Source: Rhizophagus sp. LPA8_4_AMF
Lineage: Eukaryota; Glomeromycota; Glomeromycetes; Glomerales; Glomeraceae
Length of the DNA stretch: 26,316 nt
NCBI GenBank assembly: GCA_021464525.1
Contig: JADRCO010000797.1
Span: 1-26,316 of the forward strand
Reading direction: 5' to 3'
The notes under the pieces are model-generated. The model was given only the letters and a program-made list of their open reading frames with translations, was not told where the DNA came from and did no database searches. This document shows, piece by piece, positions 18,960 to 26,316 of the stretch. How positions within the stretch are numbered: the first letter of the stretch is position 1; every line of letters starts with the position of its first letter. The position numbers and the translations under genes are program-made.

Positions 18960-21277
18960 AATTCTTTAAATTATATTGAATTTATACTTTTAAATTTTTT
19001 GTCTATTTCAGTATATTTTAAATGTATTTTAAATTAAAATTATTTTAAATATAATATTATATTTAAATTATAATTAAATTATATTTAATTTTTGTCATTT
19101 TTTATATATTTTAATATATTTTATATATAAAAAAAAATTTTAAGTGTATTTTATTAAAAAAATAGTAATAATTATTAGAAGTATGAAAATTTATTTTTTA
19201 AAAACTCATATTTGAATACCTTAAATATAAATAGAAATTGTTTTTTTATAAATTTATTTATAATTTAATTATTAAAAATTGCTAAAGTTTATTAGTAATA
19301 GTTATTATCATACTACTTTTAGTCAAAATTAAAAATCTAATAAAACACTGGTCAGAATTACATTATAAATTTATCACTGATAAACATTACTACTGGTGTA
19401 TTTAGCAATATCCTTAATTATTAATATATATAGTTTTAATAAAACAAATTAATATAAAATAAAATTATATATTTTATTTATAATTAGTTTTTTATTTTAA
19501 GTAGTAATTATAAATATTCAAATAAAAAGAAATAGTAGTACTGAAATAGTATATTATATAATGGAAAATTTACAAAATTTACAATATAAGTTAATTTAAT
19601 ATTAATAAATATTTTAATAAAAAATTAACATTTTATTAAGTAGATATTAATTTAACAATTATGTGAATCAAGGTACAAGTTTATGCAAATCAATTTTTGA
19701 AATACTACTTGAAAGTAATGATTATAAATTTATAACTTATATAATTATAATATACAACCAAAAATTCAAAATCTTATTATAAAGATGGGAGATGTAAACT
19801 ACTATCTTTTTGAATAATTATTATATTGTAAATATTTTCAAAAAATTTTGTTAACCCAGTAAATAAAGTCTTTTCAGATGATGACAAAAAGAATGTGAAG
19901 ATTATGGGAATATGTATTATTACATTAAATCAGTATTAAATTAGTATTAAATTGCAGTGTTTTTGGGTAGTTCTATTATAAATCTTCAATTTTACTCTAC
20001 TGCTATGCTATTTTAAAAGTATAACTCCAAGGGTTAAGAGTGGTGTTTTCAGAAGATGCTTCTAATACCTCACCAAAAAAAATTCTAGGCTTTTTGATAT
20101 AATCATAATATCTTTACTGCCTTGCTTATCATTCATGAATTTTTAATCACGTCCAATTCTGCTTATATTAATTACTTAAATGCGTTATAATAAATGTGTT
20201 TTGATTTTTTATCACGCAATGAACTGTGCAAGACTTTTGCTGTGCCATTGCATGTGACAAGATTCATGTGAATAATTTTACGCGTGATGATTATACGCGT
20301 GATGATTGTCACTAAAATATGATATATAGCAAGAAGAGCAATATATCCATGGACACCTAATATAATAAAGATTTGAATAGATGATCTCACATAGCCAATG
20401 CGCATAATCAAACATTCTATTAACTTTTATTTGCAGTTATTTTCAAGATTTATTTCATGATGTTTTTAACTAATGACTTGATATAGCGGTAAGATTTATA
20501 TTTTATTAGTTTTGCTTGATTTTGCTTTACTTGTACAAGGCAGATAAAAAGAATCACTAACTAGCACCTCCCTCTATTTTATATGATTTGTAGTGGGTCT
20601 AAGAATCGAATTTGAAAATACACCTTTAAAGAAAACTATGTAAACATGATCTTATAATAAAGATCGATCAACACGCACTCCTTAAAATTACAATAAAATA
20701 TCCTTATGTAGAGATTGACAAGAGGGTCTAATATACGTAATTTTATTGAGTATATGCCGGAGTCTTGGGAAAAAAAATGCATGTAAGATTGAGACCTTAA
20801 TCTGCTGGCTGGATTTCGGATTTCTTTTTATTCAACATTCATTGTTACAAAATAGAATGTCTACGAATATAGTTCTAAAAATAAATACTTCGCGGATGTG
20901 AAAGCTATACTTGAATACTGCGCATTTATCATTTTCTGGATCGATGATTTTGATACAATAAATTAATGATAAAAAATTTCATAAGTGAAGCATTATACTA
21001 CTTTTCCTTCCATGATGCTAATATGATTCTCGAAATCCTAAATGAAAAAATTGTCTATTAACTTGTTACTTCCTTGAAATACACAACACAATCAAAAGTA
21101 GACCCACCTTACCTGCATAATGTCATCCACCAAAGTTTCTTTTCCAGTATTTTTTTCGCTGGTACTTTTTCATAATTCATACTGCAATACGTCGTGAATG
21201 ACGCTTCTTTACTTGCCTATTTGCAAGACTTCACTTCGTCGCCTCAGCGTTAGAAAAATATCACATGATGAAGTTTC
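18960..21277. other. AT-rich region, no supported gene
   Basis: Strongly AT-rich to about 19700 and more complex afterwards. Weak protein-like traces occur (for example KSIFEILLESNDYKFIT near 19690-19740 on the plus strand) but cannot be assembled. A 15-bp tandem duplication, unit ACGCGTGATGATTAT, is at 20280-20309. The minus-strand ORF 20172-20411 overlaps it and has no recognisable content. Confidence 0.3.
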
Positions 21278-22555
21278 CTATACTTTCACAGTTACTATTT
21301 TGATAAGCCTCCCACATTTAAGACAATATGCACAATAACCCATTGACTCTCTATACCTTTCCTCATATTTTCACTTTTGTGGTCTTTGTTACATATAGGA
21401 CAAGGTTACTGAACTATGACACAAGATTACCACCATAATTCTCACTGTATTTCAAAGATAAATAAAGAAACCGTTCTAACACTTTGTTAATAACGGATTT
21501 TTTGTTTCTTTTCTGAATCATCAGGTAAAATAGACTGAGATATGGATGGTACACTTACATAAAACGTGACTATTGTACTCATCTTTGAAGGGTTGTGGCA
21601 GTAATAGGTGTAGTTGGAATGCTTACCCTACCTGAATCCAAGAGATTCGCTTATACCTTCGATACATTATTATTCTGATCATCTCTCGGGATCTTAAAAT
21701 TTGTAAATCTTGAAAATAGTATCTGCGCTATAAGTTTTTATGTATTAAATCATAATCATTCTTATTTTTTCAGATAAATGTCAATTCTTAAAGCTTTCTG
21801 TGTCTGCTTACATAAGTTTTGCGCTTGGTGCTGGAGAGTTGTTTGATAATAAATCATATACCTGAACTTTTGCTTTTTTCTTCCCAACTTTATCATAACT
21901 ATAAAATTGTATACATACACTTGAATTCTTTAGCATAAAAACACCAGCACACTCTTTCTTCTTTATTGGCTTCAATTACGCCTACTTCCGCATTACGTGC
22001 ATTTTCATACAGACCAACAATATCTCGATTCAGGCGAACAATTGTCCGCTGAAATTTCTGTCACATGTTGGACACTGAAACATGATTTGATATTCCTGCC
22101 ATCTTTTCTTCCTGGAATGAATTCATTTCTTAAATCAATTACTGTCCCGCACATTTACATTGTTCATAGTTGGTGTTAAGTTATCGGATGAAAAATCTTC
22201 AGCGAAACACTTTTCATTGCTTTCCACCTTTACATTTATCTCTACATCCAAACATATGCAAGAAGGTGGGCTTCCTTATTGTTTTGTACCCGCCTATCTA
22301 CTACCAAAGAGACTGCTTCATTACCGCAATTCTGCTCTCATGCTCTGCATTTTTTTGCTCTAAACATCTTGCCTGGCATTCTCTTCAATAATCTGTCTCG
22401 CGTTTCTGCCTCATCCTCAGCAACCTTCTTTCTAAGTTTGGGAATCCCAGCGTTCTCACCTTCGATTTCAGCAACCTTCTTCCTAAGTTCGGAAATCTCA
22501 GCTAAGAGCTTAACATTTAATTCTTTAATGAATCAATAGATTGAGCGTTTGGCAT
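21278..22555 (-). pseudogene. Decayed coiled-coil protein gene with C-terminal Cys motif (AM-fungal multicopy family)
   Basis: On the minus strand an ATG at 22555 opens MPNAQSIDSLK. A single-base deletion follows, and the shifted frame reads heptad-rich ELRKKVAEIEGENAGIPKL with the LRKKVAE block repeated, a coiled coil. Further segments recur in order across shifts: CWCFYAKEFK (about 21935), YDKVGKKKAKVQVYD (about 21880), TQKALRIDIYLKK (about 21795) and IKTYSADTIFKIYKF (about 21725). A Cys-rich end, PCPICNKDHKSENM, is followed after a shift by CLKCGRLIKIVT (about 21390-21290) and TAG at 21278-21280. From memory this resembles a coiled-coil protein family abundant in Rhizophagus. It has several stops and frameshifts. 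It lies about 220 bp downstream of the second CRN-like pseudogene on the same strand. Confidence 0.55.
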
Positions 22556-22773
22556 TGTTTTAGATGTGGGTTGAAAAATCATGTGATTTAGCGAGTTAAA
22601 CATTTGCCAAGAAAAATTTTTTATTAACACAACTGTAACGCGACACACCACGCAAAAATAAATACAAAATATCAGAACTTTGCCCATGGTACATGATGAA
22701 GTTACTACGTTCTATCCTAAAGCCCTATCTATCCCTAAATTCTAATTCGATTTTTCTGATGACTCTACCCCTT

Positions 22774-24010
22774 TTATGTCCCTTGACTGCTCTCCACCTT
22801 GTGAGATATCCCCCAGTTTTTATGCTTCAATATCCATACAATATGCCCGAGGACCTTTTCCACCTTAGTTTGCAAATTCTCATCTTTGTACATGACCGTC
22901 ACTGATTCCGATTGCATAAACGATGGCTTCCCCTCATTATCTAGCGAATATTCCGTAGAATACCATTCGGACGCATCGGTAACAATCTAAACACTCAACC
23001 ACATCTTGCCCATTATCGATTTCATCAGCTTTGCGTTTACATACGGATGCGAGATGCCTGGGCAAATCCCTTCATAAATTCTTCCTTCTAAACTTCGATT
23101 ACACTAAGAATTCTACCGGTCCAACGACACTATCGCGTAATCGAGATCGAACTTTTCGCTATTTAGGTCAGCAACCCCACATGAAAAAACAGGGTACACG
23201 TCAATGTCGGGATTCGGTCTGCTAATACATAGTTCACACTCTTTCGGAAAAGTCCACTCATTAAATGGCTTTGATGGCGTCTCTTTAAACACGGTAAACA
23301 AGACTATTCTTAACACAAATAACTGCATCATCTCTTTCGAAATGAAGCATCGCTCCTAGGTGAATATCTATCAGAAGTTTAATACTGTTTAGTCATTCTC
23401 AAGCGCTGGTGGCTGGTACATTTCTCGCATGTAATCTTTGAGGTTTTGAGAGTCGCGTGTTCGATATTTACAGTTCACTTATTTGCCTTCCGTTTCGGCT
23501 AACGACGACATCGAAGCCTGTGATGCAACGGCGGATTATTAAAAAGCTTTTTTCGTGCAGTAGTTTGAAGATATTATCTCGATTTTCGTAACTTAAAATT
23601 TTTACGTACCATAGGTTGTTAAGTAATGCCTGCAAAGAGGCGAGTTGGTCAAGCAATTCCTGTTCACGGTTCAAAGTAGCGGCTGTCATATTTTGGATAT
23701 CTAATTAATGGTTTTGTTCTTAATCCAAATTAATACTAGTAATCTGGTTTAGTTCTAGTTGATTCTCGGGCGGTTGACATGGATGTTCCTCTTATGCGGT
23801 TTTTCGGACCAGTGGTCTCCTAAATTCTTGGTTGCAAGAAGTTCGGGTTGGTCTGGGAGTGAGGATCGTCATGAACGTCACTAATTACCACTTTTCCATA
23901 GCTTGAGCTTGTCTGCGTCTACACCAGCAAAAGTCATTTTGCTTTTTCGTCTTTATAGCTCCTCGAAGTGATAGTCCCAATTAGTATCGACGGGGGAAAG
24001 TATTTGCGAA
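22774..24010 (-). pseudogene. Second Crinkler (CRN)-like pseudogene
   Basis: Minus-strand segments occur in the same order as in the copy at 2775-4244. FAGVDADKLKLWK (about 23930-23892) is a CRN-type N-terminal header block. A linker with REQELLDQLASLQALL (from the Met at 23689) and a shared GTACGT donor-like site (23609) follow. Then come SKPFNEWTFPKECELC and DIDVYPVFSCG (about 23275-23175). A gap removes much of the middle. EEFMKGFAQ and RKADEIDNGQDVVECL (23035-22988) precede a 69-codon open stretch, 22983-22774, with TDASEWYSTEYSLDNEGKP and KVEKVLGHIVW. Stops and frameshifts separate these parts, and the TEVK-like motif is disrupted by a stop. If functional, such proteins would be modular effectors with a nuclease-like C-terminus; this copy is not. 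Naming is from memory of the family. Confidence 0.65.
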
Positions 24011-24503
24011 CATATTTCGAATTTTATTCGAGAAAAAATATCAATTGCCCTAGGTATACAGTTATGTGAGAAAATGATCGTTTCACGGCATACCAGCTGT
24101 GTGATCACGCATTAATAAATTCATACGATCAAGTGATTTATATTATGTCACGACAAATCCAAACAGTTGCAAAATTTCGAAAAGTATGATCACGTTTATG
24201 ATGCTCCTACCCCAGGAACACAGAACACTCCAGGAATAATCTAAATACAGTTCTCATCGTACTTTTTCTTGCAATTTTCGCCTTAAAATATATATTATTC
24301 TTTGAGTGTTGCTAATCTTACCAGAGGGGACATTAACAGGGTAAGGAATTACGTTAATTCTGGTACAATCCAGTTTTGAAGCTTGACTAGGAATTATGGT
24401 AATTCTGCCCACCGGTTAATCCCCCCCCGGTTGAATGTAGTGATTTTCTTTTTGAGTTCTATCTTTTAATGCAAATTTATTGATCCAGTTTTTTGAACTT
24501 GTT
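24011..24503. other. Flank of the CRN-like pseudogene, no supported gene
   Basis: Moderate GC to about 24250, probably 5' flanking sequence of the decayed gene, then AT-rich. A direct repeat of about 20 bp, GGAATTACGTTAATTCTGG and GGAATTATGGTAATTCTGC, is at 24345-24363 and 24391-24409. An eight-C run is at 24422-24429. Two related strings, ATCCAGTTTTGAAGCTTG and ATCCAGTTTTTTGAACTTG, occur near 24368 and 24484. Confidence 0.4.
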
Positions 24504-24626
24504 CTAGCTATCAAAAGTAAGTTTAGAACTTAATTCCAAAGAATCTGCTAGTGATTCAGGTGATAAATCTGTTTCATTATCATTATATGAAATATTATTA
24601 AACATTAACAAATTTGTTTCATTAAC
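24504..24626 (-). CDS. Candidate terminal exon, 40 codons, unidentified
   Basis: Minus-strand frame after an acceptor-like TTTTATATAG, reading VNETNLLMFNNISYND and NETDLSPESLADSLEL to TAG (24504-24506). The acidic, serine-rich peptide is protein-like and free of stops. No upstream exon is visible because an ATCCAG-rich repeat block lies directly upstream. It may be the tail of a gene cut off by that element, or an orphan relic. No domain is recognised. Confidence 0.4.
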   Translation of the reverse strand, partial: VNETNLLMFNNISYNDNETDLSPESLADSLELSSKLTFDS

Positions 24627-24739
24627 CTATATAAAATGCAAAAGAATATTATTTTGATTACAGTGATTAAGAGAATGAAACAGTGAAGTAAGAATATAAT
24701 GTTTTACATGAAACAACGAAGCTAAGGAACTAGCATCAG

Positions 24740-25455
24740 TAATACTTCAATCCAGATAAAATCTGTCATTCAGATTACACATAAAAAAAACTGGGTTACA
24801 TCCAGATCAATCCAGATTGTTATCCAGCTTAGATAATTCAGATGAAAACTGAAATCTGGATCAAATTACATATAAAGTTTTATTTGATTATGATATTTTT
24901 ATTATTTTACATATTACTAGGATATCAAACCTCTGGCACTTCAACTCTGACAAAATATGCATAATTTTGACTAGTTTTTACAATATTCTTAATCTATTCC
25001 ATTTTGACCAGCATTATGAACTTTAGCTCAAATTAAGAATTTAACTAATAAATACATAAGAATAATATAACAATGTTAAAGTTTTATTATTTCAATATTA
25101 AGAAACATTATTTCTGCAGATTTAACGTTTCCAATATTAAAATTTTATTGATTTTAACATCAGAAATGGTATTTTATGGATTTAACATTCCAACATTAAA
25201 AAATTTTAAATTTTAATGCATGAAACACTTTTTTGTGAATCTAATATCTCTGACATTTATAAGTCTCTACACTAATTTTTTAATATAAAGATTTTACTAA
25301 TTTTTTTACATGTATTTCCATCCAGATCCTAGTTCAAACTAGATATTTTTTAACCAGATTAGAAACTGGATTAAAAACCAGATATTTGGATGAAAAAATT
25401 GGTTTCATTCAGATTAACCTAAATAAGTGAAATACAAATCGAAGTACTAAGTATC
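24740..25455. repeat. ATCCAG-rich imperfect inverted-repeat block
   Basis: Two clusters dense in ATCCAGAT/ATCTGGAT motifs (24740-24880 and 25300-25430) face each other. AAATCTGGATCAAATTACAT at the inner left end resembles the reverse complement of the inner right end, GGATCTGGATGGAAATACAT. Outer ends AATACTTCAAT and the reverse complement of ATCGAAGTACTA also match loosely. This suggests a foldback or TIR-bearing element of about 700 bp. Ends and target duplication are not resolved. Confidence 0.4.
25075..25254. repeat. Three degenerate 60-bp tandem units
   Basis: Units at 25075-25135, 25136-25194 and 25195-25254 each begin (G/A)TTAAA(A/G), have a central CAT.A/GAAA-type block and end in a TTTAAC/CTAATAT..CCAA/TGAC-type block. 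They lie between the two ATCCAG clusters. Confidence 0.6.
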
Positions 25456-25522
25456 AGGTAACTGTAGAGCTTAATTAGGTAATTTTTTTGCCACTTTTCT
25501 CTAAAGACTTGGCTATAGCTTA

Positions 25523-25954
25523 TACTTGGATGCTAAAACGTTTCGGCTATATGTCAAAATCAAAATACCTTTTGGTATAATGCTGAAACCTAAATCCCAA
25601 ATCCCAAATTGTTGCCAAAATTCCAAATAGTTTCTGAAATTCCAAACCGTTGCCAAAATCCCAAATTACTATTGGTTACCCTGTGTCATGTGATATTACA
25701 CAAATTTCCAAAAAGGAAATTTTGTTCCTGGCAAAAAAATGAAATTTAGTTACACAAAATTCCAAAAAAGGAAATTTTTTGGTAATCGCTTAATTTTTTT
25801 CAGAAATATTTTGGGATTTTGGCAACAATTTGGGATTTTGATAACAATTTAGGATTTGGAATTTGAGATTTTGGCAAAATATCAAAACTACATTTTGGTA
25901 TATATCAAATCCCAAACCTATTTTGGCATATATAAGTTTTAGCACCTAAGTTTA
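25523..25954. mobile_element. Mutator-like foldback MITE, 432 bp, with 10-bp target site duplication
   Basis: CTATAGCTTA is directly repeated at 25513-25522 and 25955-25964. Between the copies lie long imperfect terminal inverted repeats of about 150 bp: left end TACTTGGATGCTAAAACG, right end reverse complement TAAACTTAGGTGCTAAAACT. The arms consist of short CCAAATTGTTGCCAAAAT-type subrepeats. The central loop (about 25690-25785) holds two copies of TACACAAA(T/A)TTCCAAAAA, each followed by GGAAATTTT. A 9-11-bp duplication with long terminal repeats is characteristic of Mutator-like elements. There is no coding capacity. Confidence 0.75.
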
Positions 25955-26017
25955 CTATAGCTTACTTACGTGATTTATATTGGTCTTATAAATCAAGAAA
26001 ATCTTTAATTTTTTTTC

Positions 26018-26223
26018 TATTCTTGCTTCAATATATACAACTTCTTATTCTCTTGACTTAATAGATTTTTGCCTTCAGTAATATTGAGCTTTATCCTCTG
26101 ATGCTCTTTTTTATTATTATAATTTTTAACTGCTTGATTTAACAAATCTTCCACTTCAGGATGAATACTATTTGCCTATTTTGGTGATAATAGGTATTCA
26201 TATAGGCTGATTTGACTTTGCAT
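26018..26223 (-). pseudogene. Short coding remnant with one internal stop
   Basis: From the ATG at 26223 the minus strand reads MQSQISLYEYLLSPK, a TAG (26176-26178), then HPEVEDLLNQAVKNYN and LNITEGKNLLSQENKKLY to TAG at 26018-26020. The peptide after the stop looks helical and protein-like. I do not recognise it. It could be part of a gene extending beyond the window edge, or a relic; the internal stop favours a relic. Confidence 0.35.
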
Positions 26224-26316
26224 GATTTGTTTATATCACTTGTATGACAGAATGTGATATTCAAGGGATATGATTATGATTGGTAAATTAATTGATCAAA
26301 AATAGTCTATCCAAAA

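Noticed and set aside
20172-20411. Minus-strand 79-codon hydrophobic ORF
   Set aside because: Includes a 15-bp tandem duplication and has no protein-like motif; probably chance.
21997-22905. Several plus-strand ORFs of 60-86 codons
   Set aside because: They are antisense shadows of the coiled-coil and CRN-like pseudogenes, whose minus-strand reading gives recognisable segments.
23031-23225. Plus-strand 64-codon ORF
   Set aside because: Antisense to the SKPFNEWTF/DIDVYPVFSCG segment of the second CRN-like pseudogene.

Overview
The window looks like nuclear DNA of a glomeromycotan (arbuscular mycorrhizal) fungus close to Rhizophagus. The evidence is very AT-rich DNA, long A/T homopolymers, short GT-AG introns (66-136 nt), a eukaryotic ER glycosyltransferase gene, a fungus-specific Ecl1-family gene, and decayed members of Crinkler-like and coiled-coil families that I recall as highly multiplied in Rhizophagus. 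That recollection has not been checked by any search.

Two genes appear intact, both on the minus strand. ALG10 (8319-10341) has nine exons and encodes 467 aa; it is the alpha-1,2-glucosyltransferase that completes the dolichol-linked oligosaccharide in the ER. A small two-exon Ecl1/life-span regulatory factor gene (14435-14978) encodes 135 aa. A short spliced ORF of 44 aa with an upstream TATA-like box lies at 1021-1241. Four isolated pieces look like terminal exons or coding remnants: 12262-12383 (-), 13432-13526 (+), 24504-24626 (-) and 26018-26223 (-).

Both flanks hold gene ghosts that stand out by higher GC. On the left (+ strand) are an unidentified remnant (about 1772-2750), a Crinkler-like pseudogene (about 2775-4244) carrying a fragment of a Ty3/gypsy-type integrase inside it, and another unidentified remnant (4581-4950). 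On the right (- strand) are a second Crinkler-like pseudogene of the same family (about 22774-24010) and, directly downstream of it, a decayed coiled-coil gene (21278-22555). The two Crinkler-like copies face each other in opposite orientation about 20 kb apart.

The AT-rich remainder contains non-autonomous elements and repeats. There is a 202-bp hAT-like MITE with an 8-bp target duplication (64-265), a 456-bp pogo/Tigger-like element at a TA duplication (5301-5756), and a 432-bp Mutator-like foldback element with a 10-bp target duplication (25523-25954). A roughly 500-bp near-palindrome has a second hairpin beside it (18300-18941). A 24-bp minisatellite is open in frame on both strands (17558-18031). 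An ATCCAG-rich imperfect inverted-repeat block contains three 60-bp tandem units (24740-25455). I see no rRNA, no convincing tRNA, no CRISPR array and no complete autonomous transposon. I also do not see a convincing new multi-gene system. The most unusual items are the integrase-invaded Crinkler-like pseudogene and the set of precisely bounded foldback elements.
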